Assembly (NCBI RefSeq): GCF_001632745.1 | Contig: NZ_LQRT01000015.1 | Coordinates: 1 to 37,039 of the forward strand | Direction of reading: 5' to 3' | From: Aquimarina aggregata | Lineage (GTDB): Bacteria; Bacteroidota; Bacteroidia; Flavobacteriales; Flavobacteriaceae | Length of the DNA: 37,039 bases | Shown: positions 27,208 to 35,126 of the stretch, piece after piece | How positions within the stretch are numbered: the stretch's first letter is position 1 | Layout: each line of letters opens with the position of its first letter | Made by a program: the position numbers and the translations under genes | Notes under the pieces: generated by a model | What the model saw: only the letters and a program-made list of their open reading frames with translations | What the model was told of the DNA's origin: nothing | The model's database searches: none

Positions 27208-28878
27208 ATGAAAAAATATTTATATATTATATGCCTGTTAATTGCTTTCAGTATTCAAGCACAGACTAAAGTTGGTGAAGAAATTACTAGTACTCACCAA
27301 AGTCCACATCCTTATCAAGGTAATACTACCAATACCTATAAAATGGTATGGAGCCAAGAAATATCACAAAAAGGTGCAGGTTATGTGGCTGTACATTTTA
27401 ACAAAATACAGCTAGCTACGAATGATTTTATAATTGTAAGAGACATAGACAATACTAGGTCCTGGAAATACTCTGAAAATACAATCCATAAAAGAGGTAA
27501 TAGTTTTTGGAGTATTCCTATTTATGATGACAAAATGATCATTGAAATCTTTAGTATCAACCCTAAGGGAGGATTTGGGTATACTATTGATATTGTAGCC
27601 AAAGGTTATCCCATAGAATCGTTAAGAGCTCAAGAAGATGAAGCTCTTTGCGGTGCTGATGACTCCAGAAACGCTATTTGCTATTCAAATAACGAACCAG
27701 ATGCATATAATCGCTCACGTGCAGTAGCTAGATTATTAATTAACGGGACATCTGCTTGTACGGGTTGGTTAATTGGAGATAATGGCCAGTTAATGACTAA
27801 TGAGCACTGTATCCAGAATCAAGCTGACGCGAACAATGTAACTGTAGAATTCATGGCGCAAGGGGCAAATTGTGGTACAAACTGTGATTCTTGGTTTGCA
27901 TGCCCAGGTACTATTGAGGCTACATCTGCAAATCTTATTCGCGCTAATGCACCATTGGATTATGCTCTTTTAGACTTAAATACGACTACTAATTTACCTC
28001 AAACTTATGGTTTTCTTCAATTAAGAGATACAGGTGCTGTTCTTAACGAACGTATTTATATCCCTCAACACCCACGAGCTTGGGGTAAGCGAATTGCATT
28101 ACTTTCTACAGATCCAAATGATCAAGGAGGTGTAGCTCGCATATTTTCTTTAACCCGACCTCGTTGTGGTGGTAGTGGTAACGATATAGGCTATTTTGCC
28201 GATACCCAAGGTGGGTCTTCTGGATCTCCAGTTTTAGGGTATGGAGACAACCTAGTTGTCGCATTACACCATTGTGCTAATTGCCCAAATAGAGGAGTAC
28301 CCATTGAACTGATCATTCAAAATTTAGGTAATGACTTACCTCCTAATGCTCTTCCATCAGATGGATGTCCTAATAATCTGACCGTGACCCAAAATGTCCC
28401 AGGAGGAACTACCGATAATCAAGAAGCGGCAAATATGTTAACTGCCAATAATACAATTGCGAATGGCGGTATTGCAACCTATACTGCGGGTCAAAAAGTG
28501 GTTCTATCAACAGGTTTCAAAGCTTCAACAGGATCAAAATTTACGGCAAAAATTCAAAATTGTAGTACATCTAGAGAAGTAGTATTCACTTCAATAGAAA
28601 AAAGTTCACCCGCTGTAGAAAAAGTAGAATCTGATGATTTTATAATACATCCAAATCCAACAAATAGTGAGTTCATCATTTCTGCAAACTCTTTAAAAAA
28701 TCTAGATAACACTTCAATAAAAGTGTATGATATTCTAGGAGCTGTAAAACTAAAACAGGATATTTCATCTACCAAAAACAATGTAAATGTTCAAAGCCTT
28801 GAAGAAGGCCTATATTATGTTATTATATCAACTACTAGAGGAACTTTGGTTTCTAAAAAATTATTGATAAAACGATAA
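27208..28878 (+). CDS. T9SS-sorted trypsin-like serine protease
   Basis: 556 aa. A signal peptide (1-19) is followed by a beta-rich pro- or accessory region (about 30-135), as in lysyl-endopeptidase-like enzymes. The catalytic domain (about 155-375) shows His200 in TNEHC, Asp251 in PLDYALLDL and Ser338 in GGSSGSP. Asp332, six residues before the Ser, is where trypsin keeps its Lys/Arg-specifying Asp. Cysteine-rich stretches suggest disulfides. Residues about 386-452 look like the small three-stranded repeat domain often placed before sorting signals (TIANGGIATYTAGQKVVLSTGFKASTGSKFTAKI). The end (about 478-556, IHPNPTNSEF ... LEEGLYYVII) is a T9SS type A sorting domain. A terminator follows at 28905. 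Confidence 0.93.
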   Translation: MKKYLYIICLLIAFSIQAQTKVGEEITSTHQSPHPYQGNTTNTYKMVWSQEISQKGAGYVAVHFNKIQLATNDFIIVRDIDNTRSWKYSENTIHKRGNSFWSIPIYDDKMIIEIFSINPKGGFGYTIDIVAKGYPIESLRAQEDEALCGADDSRNAICYSNNEPDAYNRSRAVARLLINGTSACTGWLIGDNGQLMTNEHCIQNQADANNVTVEFMAQGANCGTNCDSWFACPGTIEATSANLIRANAPLDYALLDLNTTTNLPQTYGFLQLRDTGAVLNERIYIPQHPRAWGKRIALLSTDPNDQGGVARIFSLTRPRCGGSGNDIGYFADTQGGSSGSPVLGYGDNLVVALHHCANCPNRGVPIELIIQNLGNDLPPNALPSDGCPNNLTVTQNVPGGTTDNQEAANMLTANNTIANGGIATYTAGQKVVLSTGFKASTGSKFTAKIQNCSTSREVVFTSIEKSSPAVEKVESDDFIIHPNPTNSEFIISANSLKNLDNTSIKVYDILGAVKLKQDISSTKNNVNVQSLEEGLYYVIISTTRGTLVSKKLLIKR

Positions 28879-28904
28879 TTTCTTTATTTAATTATGAAGT
28901 ATAA

Positions 28905-28932
28905 AAAAGGGGGAATTTTATTTCCCCCTTTT
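28905..28932. terminator. Bidirectional intrinsic terminator
   Basis: AAAAGGGGGAA (28905-28915) pairs with TTCCCCCTTTT (28922-28932) around a 6-nt loop. It lies between the convergent protease gene (stop 28878) and dipeptidase gene (stop 28954), and has a T run for either direction. Confidence 0.88.
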
Positions 28933-28953
28933 AACATCAAAGGTATATTGATA

Positions 28954-30348
28954 TTATTTATTCTTTGAAAGCTCGGTAAAATATTTATAAAAAAGCGGAA
29001 TTGTTTCGATACCTTTTAAATAGTTCCACACGCCAAAATGTTCGTTAGGAGAATGTATGGCATCACTATCCAACCCAAATCCCATAAGAATAGTTTTACT
29101 TTTTAATTCTTTTTCAAACAAAGAAACAATAGGAATACTTCCGCCACTGCGTTGTGGAATTGGTGTTTTACCAAAACTATCTTGATACGCACTACTCGCA
29201 GCCTGATACCCTAAACTATCTATTGGTGTAACATATCCTTGACCACCATGATGAGGCGTTACTTTTATAGTCACTCCATCTGGTGCAATACTTTCAAAAT
29301 GGTTTTTAAATAAAGTTGTTATTTCTTCCCAATCTTGATTCGGGACTAAACGCATTGAAATTTTAGCATATGCCTTACTCGCAATTACAGTTTTGGCCCC
29401 TTCTCCGGTATATCCGCCCCAAATACCATTTACATCTAGTGTAGGCCTAATTGAATTTCTTTCATTTGTACTATATCCTTTCTCTCCATAAACCGCATTA
29501 ATATCTAAGGCTTTTTTATATGCTTCAAGAGAAAATGGTGCTTTTGCCATCTGTTCACGTTCGCTATCAGATAAATTCTCTACTTTATCATAAAATCCTG
29601 GGATGGTAATATGATTATTTTCATCATGTAAAGAAGCTATCATTTTGGTTAGAACATTAATAGGGTTTGCTACTGCTCCCCCATACAACCCACTATGCAA
29701 ATCTCTATTAGGACCGGTAACCTCTACCTCTACATAACTTAATCCTCTTAACCCTGTTGTAATCGATGGCACATCTTTAGCGATCATACCGGTATCACTA
29801 ATTAAAATTACATCATTCGCTAATTTTTCTTGATTATTCTCAACAAACCAACTCAAACTTTTACTTCCAACTTCTTCTTCTCCTTCAATCATAAATTTCA
29901 CATTACAAGGCAGTTGATCGGTCTCAGTCATGAGCTCTAGTGCTTTTACATGCATATACATCTGTCCTTTATCATCACAAGAACCTCGTGCAAAAATAGC
30001 GCCTTCGGGATGAATTTCAGTCTTCTTAATTACAGGTTCAAAAGGAGGGCTATCCCATAAATCTATTGGATCTGGTGGTTGTACATCATAATGTCCATAT
30101 ACTAAAACCGTTGGTAAACTAGGATCAACAATTTTTTCCCCATACACTATTGGATATCCAGGAGTTAGACAAATTTCTACAGCATCACAGCCAGCGGCTT
30201 CTAGGCTTTTTTTGATTACATCAGCCGTTTTGATTACATCCTTTTCATAAGCAGAATCGGCACTAATTGATGGAATTTTAAGTAATTCAAGAAGTTCATT
30301 TATAAAACGATCCTTATGTTCTTGAATATAAGTATGTATATGTTGCAT
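28954..30348 (-). CDS. M20 family dipeptidase
   Basis: 464 aa, the usual length for cytosolic-type M20 dipeptidases related to carnosinase. Metal-binding motifs are complete: VYGHYDVQPPDP (His86, Asp88), GSCDDKGQMYMH (bridging Asp125), EGEEEVGS (155-162, general base and metal ligand), ISDTG (Asp185) and the C-terminal DAIHSPNEHFG His. The dimerisation domain with SxxFGDxGxGxx-like LHSGLYGGAV lies in the middle. No signal peptide, so it probably completes peptide degradation in the cytoplasm. Upstream, on the opposite strand, is the tRNA-Leu locus. Confidence 0.95.
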   Translation of the reverse strand: MQHIHTYIQEHKDRFINELLELLKIPSISADSAYEKDVIKTADVIKKSLEAAGCDAVEICLTPGYPIVYGEKIVDPSLPTVLVYGHYDVQPPDPIDLWDSPPFEPVIKKTEIHPEGAIFARGSCDDKGQMYMHVKALELMTETDQLPCNVKFMIEGEEEVGSKSLSWFVENNQEKLANDVILISDTGMIAKDVPSITTGLRGLSYVEVEVTGPNRDLHSGLYGGAVANPINVLTKMIASLHDENNHITIPGFYDKVENLSDSEREQMAKAPFSLEAYKKALDINAVYGEKGYSTNERNSIRPTLDVNGIWGGYTGEGAKTVIASKAYAKISMRLVPNQDWEEITTLFKNHFESIAPDGVTIKVTPHHGGQGYVTPIDSLGYQAASSAYQDSFGKTPIPQRSGGSIPIVSLFEKELKSKTILMGFGLDSDAIHSPNEHFGVWNYLKGIETIPLFYKYFTELSKNK

Positions 30349-30427
30349 ATTATGAGTTAATTTTTGTCTAAAAGTACTAAAAGTTTATATTTTTTCGGCT
30401 TGGTCTTTTTATTTTAAAAGTATTGTT

Positions 30428-30435
30428 TATATTTG
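30428..30435 (+). promoter_or_regulatory. Probable -7 box for the tRNA-Leu locus
   Basis: TATATTTG is an exact match to the Bacteroidota -7 element TAnnTTTG, 47 bp before the truncated tRNA copy. The nearest TTG upstream is 25 bp away, which is too far for a good -33 box, so the assignment rests on the -7 box and position only. Confidence 0.5.
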
Positions 30436-30481
30436 CACTCGCTTTTACAGATAGTCCTAAGCAATGTAAGAGTTAGTTAAT

Positions 30482-30520
30482 GCGGGCGTGGTGGAATTGG
30501 TAGACACGCTAGACTTAGGA
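30482..30520 (+). pseudogene. 5' half of a tRNA-Leu, truncated copy
   Basis: These 39 bases match 30556-30594 of the intact tRNA-Leu with one C-to-T change (30510), covering the 5' acceptor strand, D arm, anticodon and half the anticodon stem. After that the sequence (ATTAGACAAGTAAAAG...) diverges and cannot form the variable loop, T arm or 3' acceptor strand. It lies between the probable promoter and the intact gene, so it is likely transcribed in the precursor. A displaced att site would normally duplicate the 3' end, not the 5' half. Confidence 0.75.
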
Positions 30521-30555
30521 ATTAGACAAGTAAAAGTTCATAAAATATTGAAAAA

Positions 30556-30637
30556 GCGGGCGTGGTGGAATTGGTAGACACGCCAGACTTAGGATCTGGT
30601 GCCGCGAGGTGTGAGAGTTCGAGTCTCTCCGCCCGCA
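30556..30637 (+). tRNA. tRNA-Leu (anticodon TAG)
   Basis: 82 nt plus no encoded CCA. Acceptor arms GCGGGCG (30556-30562) and CGCCCGC (30630-30636) pair perfectly, with discriminator A at 30637. The anticodon stem-loop CCAGA-CTTAGGA-TCTGG gives anticodon TAG. The long variable arm (GTGCCGCGAGGTGT region) and GAGAGTTCGAGTCTCTC T arm are typical of leucine tRNAs. Confidence 0.97.
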
Positions 30638-30819
30638 CTTTTTCAACTGTAAATATACAGTTATAAAACCTCTCAAAATTGAGAGGTTTTTTTATTTGGG
30701 TACAACATAGGTACAACATTTTACCAGTTTTTGCTTATTAATTTTATTCTATTGCATTTGTAGCCAAACAAATACAACCATGCTCAAATTAAATAATCAT
30801 ACCTATACTGTGCTGAAAT
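30638..30819. other. tRNA downstream region: dyad, terminator and 11-bp direct repeats
   Basis: After the tRNA come an 18-bp dyad AACTGTA-N4-TACAGTT (30645-30662), then the terminator at 30665-30690, then GGTACAACAT twice (30699-30708 and 30710-30719, 11-bp step). The remaining 100 bp before the stop of icd (30820) is AT-rich with no gene seen. The dyad could be a processing or recombination structure; the phased repeats look like protein binding sites. Confidence 0.55.
30665..30690 (+). terminator. Intrinsic terminator of the tRNA-Leu transcript
   Basis: AAAACCTCTC (30665-30674) pairs with GAGAGGTTTT (30681-30690) around a 6-nt loop and continues into a T run to 30693. It ends the plus-strand tRNA transcript. 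Confidence 0.88.
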
Positions 30820-32037
30820 TTATTGCAAATAATGAATTATCGATTCTGCAAATTCAGAACACTTTACAGTTGTAGATTCTGGCATTAGTCTTGCAAAATC
30901 ATAAGTAACTTTTTTCTTTTTGATTGAAGTTTCAAGTCCACTTACAATGAGTTCTGCAGCTTTATTCCAACCTATATACTCCAACAGCATTACACCAGAC
31001 AAAATCATTGAAGAAGGATTAACCTTGTCCAAACCAGCATACTTTGGTGCTGTGCCGTGTGTGGCTTCGAATAAGGCTACCCCAGTTTCATAATTAATGT
31101 TAGCTCCAGGAGCAATTCCTATGCCACCAACCATTGCGGCTAATGCATCCGAAATATAATATCCATTAAGGTTGAGTGTGGCAATAACATCATACTCACT
31201 TGGTCGTAATAATATTTGTTGTAGAAAAGCATCAGCTATAACATCTTTGATAATAACTTGGTGTCCATTCTTTTCTAAACGCATCCACGGACCACCTTGT
31301 AATTCTTTGGCGTTAAATTCTTCTTTTGCCAATTGATAGCCCCAATTTTTAAACTGCCCTTCAGTGTATTTCATAATATTACCTTTATGGACTAGTGTTA
31401 CCGAGTCTTTTCGATTGTCAATAGCATATTGAATAGCTGACCTTATAAGTCGTTCTGAACCTTCTTTGGAAACGGGTTTCACACCAAGTGAGACTGTATT
31501 CGGAAAGCGAATCTGAGTAACGCCCATTTCCTCAATCAAGAATTTTTTAACTCTAGTAGCCTCTGGAGTTCCTTTATTCCATTCAATACCTACATAAATA
31601 TCTTCAGTATTTTCCCTGAATATGGTCATATCCACACGTTCAGGAGATTTCACAGGAGCAGGCACACCTGGGTACCACTTTACAGGTCTAACACAGGCAA
31701 ATAAATCTAATTGTTGTCTAAGTGCGACATTTAAAGATCGCATACCTCCACCTACTGGAGTCGAAAGAGGACCTTTAATAGCGACAACACAATTTTTTAT
31801 TTCATCTACTGTATTTTGAGGAAGCCATTCACCCGTTACTGTTTTAGACTTTTCACCAGCATAAACCTCCTTCCAATGAATAGTTCTTTCGCCATTATAT
31901 GCCACTTCTACTGCGTGGTCGATAACTCTTTTGGCTGCCCACCAAACATCCGTTCCAATTCCATCACCTTCTATAAAAGGGATGATAGGATGATTAGGTA
32001 CTATAAGCTTATGCTGACTAAATTTTATATTTTCCAT
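30820..32037 (-). CDS. icd: NADP-dependent isocitrate dehydrogenase, E. coli type
   Basis: 405 aa, close in length and sequence to the E. coli homodimeric enzyme that oxidises isocitrate to 2-oxoglutarate. Visible motifs are [11 protein letters not shown], the substrate loop [13 protein letters not shown] with Ser101 (the Ser that IDH kinase modifies in E. coli), [29 protein letters not shown] and HGTAPKYAG. The Lys-Tyr of the last motif is the NADP-specific pair. It is the last gene of the minus-strand run starting at 35867, 38 bp after mscS. A TCA enzyme at the end of a chaperone/channel operon is unexpected; it may be an extra copy beside a different chromosomal type. Confidence 0.95.
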   Translation of the reverse strand: MENIKFSQHKLIVPNHPIIPFIEGDGIGTDVWWAAKRVIDHAVEVAYNGERTIHWKEVYAGEKSKTVTGEWLPQNTVDEIKNCVVAIKGPLSTPVGGGMRSLNVALRQQLDLFACVRPVKWYPGVPAPVKSPERVDMTIFRENTEDIYVGIEWNKGTPEATRVKKFLIEEMGVTQIRFPNTVSLGVKPVSKEGSERLIRSAIQYAIDNRKDSVTLVHKGNIMKYTEGQFKNWGYQLAKEEFNAKELQGGPWMRLEKNGHQVIIKDVIADAFLQQILLRPSEYDVIATLNLNGYYISDALAAMVGGIGIAPGANINYETGVALFEATHGTAPKYAGLDKVNPSSMILSGVMLLEYIGWNKAAELIVSGLETSIKKKKVTYDFARLMPESTTVKCSEFAESIIHYLQ

Positions 32038-32075
32038 TTTCTTAGTGTGTTACATTTGTCTCTTAATCTAAGAAG

Positions 32076-33125
32076 CTATGGACTCAATTTTTTTAGTTTT
32101 TTAATGGAGTCCTCTGTAATCTCAATAGTTCGTATTGGGAACGGAATTATTATACCTTCTTCTTTGAACCTTTTCTGTAGTCTCTGAATAAACTGATGAC
32201 GCATCTTGAATTGATTTTCATAAAGGTCAGTTGCCAACCATACCTTCATATTGATGCTACTGTCTGCAAACTCATAAAAACGAACTGCTGGTTCAAATTT
32301 TTTGGGTAAAGGTGGATATTCGGAAAGTAGCTGTTGAGCCACCTCTAATGTTACGCGTTCTACCAGCTCCAAGTCACTATCATAATGCACCCCTACCATT
32401 ACCTGAAAGAATAGATTTTTTTGAAGGGTAAAAAAATTAGTGGTTATGGTACTGGATATTTTTGAGTTGGGAATGATAACCACATTTTCCAATAAGGTTT
32501 TAACAACCGAGTTTCGCCAATTTATATCCAAAACATAGCCTTCTTCCCCAGAATTCAATTTAATATAATCACCAGGTTTTAGCTGTTTGGCGGCAAGTAT
32601 GTGCAATCCTGCAAATAAATTGCCCAAGGTGTCCTGTAGCGCCAATGCTACTGCTAGACCCCCAACCCCTAAAGCTGTTAGTATGGGAGCTAATTCAAAG
32701 CCTATTAGATTTGTATAAATCACAAATCCAGAAAGATAACTTAGAATACGGATAATAATGTGATAAAGTGAGGTTGCCTTTCCTTCCTTGGCTTTGGTAT
32801 GACGGTCATATACAAAAATCAAGATCTCCGTTATCGTGTAGGTAACAACAAAAACATTTAAACTAAGTACTACCTTATGATGCCATTTGGGCAAGGTATC
32901 TACTAATGGAAAAAATTCTATAAAATTTAAACTCAAACATAGCCCTATGAAAACGGCAATTTTACTGAGTGATTTAAAAAAAACTGACATATAGAGCAGT
33001 TCTTTTTTCTCGACTAGTCTTTGCATTAAATTAAATAAAGGATGTAGCAAAAACCTGCCAAGCAAAAAACCTAGTAGTATGCCTGATGACAGTATCAAAA
33101 ATGGGTTCTGAAAAATAGTTTTCAT
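32076..33125 (-). CDS. MscS family mechanosensitive ion channel
   Basis: 349 aa. Four N-terminal membrane segments lead into the pore-lining helix and beta domain: LTALGVGGLAVALALQDTLGNLFAGLHILAAKQLKPGDYIKL is the MscS signature with its Gly/Ala-rich pore helix, followed by GYVLDINWRNSVVKTLLENVVIIPNSKISSTI. The C-terminal alpha/beta cytoplasmic cage (about 240-345) is complete. Such channels release solutes on hypo-osmotic shock. It lies between a 79-aa unknown and icd in the stress operon. Confidence 0.94.
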   Translation of the reverse strand: MKTIFQNPFLILSSGILLGFLLGRFLLHPLFNLMQRLVEKKELLYMSVFFKSLSKIAVFIGLCLSLNFIEFFPLVDTLPKWHHKVVLSLNVFVVTYTITEILIFVYDRHTKAKEGKATSLYHIIIRILSYLSGFVIYTNLIGFELAPILTALGVGGLAVALALQDTLGNLFAGLHILAAKQLKPGDYIKLNSGEEGYVLDINWRNSVVKTLLENVVIIPNSKISSTITTNFFTLQKNLFFQVMVGVHYDSDLELVERVTLEVAQQLLSEYPPLPKKFEPAVRFYEFADSSINMKVWLATDLYENQFKMRHQFIQRLQKRFKEEGIIIPFPIRTIEITEDSIKKLKKLSP

Positions 33126-33158
33126 TGTATTATTAAATTCTTTAAAGTTTTACAATCT

Positions 33159-33398
33159 TTAAGCCGATTGCATCTTACTTCTTTTATTATTTTGAATTTT
33201 ATATACTTTATTTTTTTTGTATCGTTTTCCAACAGAAGATTTTCCATCAGAATCGACAAACTTATACTCAGGGCTTTCTAACATATTCCTATAAAGCTCT
33301 TCATTAACTTCTACAGGGATAGGAATGTTAGGAAATTGAATGAGATAAAAGTTGTTTTTTCGACCAATTAATCGAACTTTCGCTGGTGGATTTTTCAT
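33159..33398 (-). CDS. Small basic protein of unknown function (79 aa)
   Basis: 79 aa, ATG start. No signal peptide or membrane segment. The first half (KVRLIGRKNNFYLIQFPNIPIPVEVNEELYRNMLESPEY) looks like a compact beta-alpha unit; the last 25 residues are strongly Lys/Arg-rich (KRYKKNKVYKIQNNKRSKMQ), suggesting nucleic-acid or ribosome contact. It fits the operon, 33 bp before mscS and 48 bp after the 118-aa gene. I recognise no family. Confidence 0.7.
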   Translation of the reverse strand: MKNPPAKVRLIGRKNNFYLIQFPNIPIPVEVNEELYRNMLESPEYKFVDSDGKSSVGKRYKKNKVYKIQNNKRSKMQSA

Positions 33399-33446
33399 TT
33401 TCTTAAAATTTATCTGATTAATAAATAGAATAGTAAGAAGCGTAAA

Positions 33447-33803
33447 TTATCTTCCTTCCAACATCTCGCAAAAACTCAGTTGGATTTTATGGGCAAACTC
33501 ACTTCCTGGGGGTAAGTTTAACAACACTAAAAACCAACCTTTTTGAGTCATTCTAAAATCTTTGAATAAGCTTCCTTTTAGCTGTGTATAAACAGGTCTA
33601 AAATGTTCTTCCAGAATAATACCTGAGTTATCCATTATTGCCATTGCGTCTTTAACAGCCTTAATAATATCTTCTTTTGGTACTCCTTCATACACTAAGT
33701 CACTTGCCAGATATCTCATTCTAGATACAAATAATACATCGAGAAAATCTGTCAATCCACTACTCTTGTACTTATATTTTTTTTGATAAACTACAACCTT
33801 CAT
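33447..33803 (-). CDS. Unknown soluble protein of the stress operon (118 aa)
   Basis: 118 aa without signal peptide or membrane segment. The core VPKEDIIKAVKDAMAIMDNSGI, then EEHFRPVY, then LFKDFRMTQKGWFLVLLNLPP is a helix-helix-strand-helix pattern. It has a distant feel of the Bro-N/DinD type (SG...HF...KDF......LN), but that is too weak for a call. It begins 13 bp after the thioredoxin stop, which argues for a shared role. No function assigned. Confidence 0.75.
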   Translation of the reverse strand: MKVVVYQKKYKYKSSGLTDFLDVLFVSRMRYLASDLVYEGVPKEDIIKAVKDAMAIMDNSGIILEEHFRPVYTQLKGSLFKDFRMTQKGWFLVLLNLPPGSEFAHKIQLSFCEMLEGR

Positions 33804-33816
33804 TTTCGAATAGACT

Positions 33817-34119
33817 TTAATTATTTATATATTTTAAAATGATGGACTTAAGTTGTGCAAGTCCCAGAACCCCAGATTGTTTCCATAGCGTGCTACCACT
33901 TTTAAACAGCATAAGTGTTGGTACACTTTTAACGTTAAACTTCTGGGCAATCTGCGGATTTTTGTCAATATCAACCTTAATTATTCTGATAGCATCTATC
34001 TCTTTGGCTAAATCTTTCAATACTGGTGCCTGAGCCTTACAAGGTCCGCACCACTCCGCAAAAAAATCTACCAACACTGGCTTTTTGTTGTTAATTATCG
34101 TATTAAAATTTCCTTTCAT
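33817..34119 (-). CDS. Thioredoxin
   Basis: 100 aa, one thioredoxin fold. LVDFFAEWCGPCKAQAPVL holds the active-site WCGPC (Cys24, Cys27), and FNVKSVPTLMLFKSG has the conserved cis-Pro. There is no signal peptide, so it is a cytoplasmic disulfide reductase. It lies between dnaJ (13 bp) and the 118-aa gene (13 bp), so it is probably a stress-dedicated extra thioredoxin. Confidence 0.95.
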   Translation of the reverse strand: MKGNFNTIINNKKPVLVDFFAEWCGPCKAQAPVLKDLAKEIDAIRIIKVDIDKNPQIAQKFNVKSVPTLMLFKSGSTLWKQSGVLGLAQLKSIILKYINN

Positions 34120-34132
34120 CTCTATATGTTTT

Positions 34133-35086
34133 TTAAAATGCTGTGCTCCGTTTCTTTTCAGAAATTTGGCGTAATTTTTTAAACAATTCTTCTTCCTCCT
34201 TACTCAAATTTTTTGGGATTTCAACTTGTATTTCAACGAGTAAATCGCCATAAGAATTAGAATTATAAATAGGCATTCCTTTTCCTTTCAGACGCAAGGT
34301 TTTTCCACCTTGGGTTCCTTTTGGCACGGACATATTGACACTTCCCGTTAGAGTGGGTATTTCAATCTTGCCTCCCAACAGTGCTGTATAAAGGTCAATG
34401 GCTTTATTGATGACAAGGTCGTTTCCTTTTCGCTGAAATCTAGGGTCGTTTTCAACCCGCAAAACGATATAAAGGTCTCCAGATTTACCTCCATTTGCTC
34501 CGGGTTGTCCTTTTCCCTTAATCTTAAGTTGTTGCCCATCATAAGAACCTGGCTTTACAGTAATTCGTAACTTCTGACCATTAAGTTCAAAAGTTCGCTT
34601 ACTGCCTTGATAGACCTCTAGTAAGGTAATGGGCAATTCGGCCTGTATGTCACCACCTGAGAAATCTTGCTGGCTTCTTCTTGAGCGACCACCGAAACCT
34701 TGTTGGCCACTGCCGCCAAAGAACATATCAAAAAAGCTCGAAAAACCGCTGCCATCCCCCCCAAAGAATTCCGAAGGGTCTCCTTCATAATAAAAGGTCT
34801 GCCCGTCATTGTTACGAGATTGATTGGCATATTGCCTCCAGTCTCCACCTGCCTGTTCATAAGCTTGCCAGTTAGCACCCAGTGTATCATATTTCTCTCT
34901 TTTCTGCGGGTCGCTCAATACCTCATTGGCTTCATTGATTTCCTTAAATTTCTCTTCGGCATTTTTGTCACCTGCATTTTTATCGGGATGATATTTAGCA
35001 GCCAATTTCCTATAGGCCTTTTTTATATCTTTTGGTGTTGCACTTTTTTCAACACCAAGAATCTTGTAATAATCTTTATATTCCAT
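34133..35086 (-). CDS. CbpA-type DnaJ/Hsp40 co-chaperone
   Basis: 317 aa. The J domain (about 1-70) has the HPD motif at 33-35 (KYHPDKNAG). A Gly/Phe-rich linker (about 105-145, [20 protein letters not shown]) follows, then two C-terminal beta domains (about 150-310) with IRVTVKPG-like [24 protein letters not shown] and [19 protein letters not shown]. The four-Cys zinc finger of classical DnaJ is absent, which makes it class II (CbpA/DnaJ-B). It would deliver clients to DnaK; no dnaK is present here. Second gene of the minus-strand operon, 40 bp after the sigma-like gene. Confidence 0.95.
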   Translation of the reverse strand: MEYKDYYKILGVEKSATPKDIKKAYRKLAAKYHPDKNAGDKNAEEKFKEINEANEVLSDPQKREKYDTLGANWQAYEQAGGDWRQYANQSRNNDGQTFYYEGDPSEFFGGDGSGFSSFFDMFFGGSGQQGFGGRSRRSQQDFSGGDIQAELPITLLEVYQGSKRTFELNGQKLRITVKPGSYDGQQLKIKGKGQPGANGGKSGDLYIVLRVENDPRFQRKGNDLVINKAIDLYTALLGGKIEIPTLTGSVNMSVPKGTQGGKTLRLKGKGMPIYNSNSYGDLLVEIQVEIPKNLSKEEEELFKKLRQISEKKRSTAF

Positions 35087-35126
35087 TTGCTCTTGCTATT
35101 GTTTAGGTGTTGAACTGTCATTCTTT

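Noticed and set aside
30522..30719. Minus-strand ORF over the tRNA-Leu
   Set aside because: It is the reverse reading of the tRNA and its terminator; no protein features.
34348..35113. Several ORFs of 64-137 codons on both strands across the dnaJ region
   Set aside because: They overlap a complete DnaJ gene in other frames and show no domain pattern.
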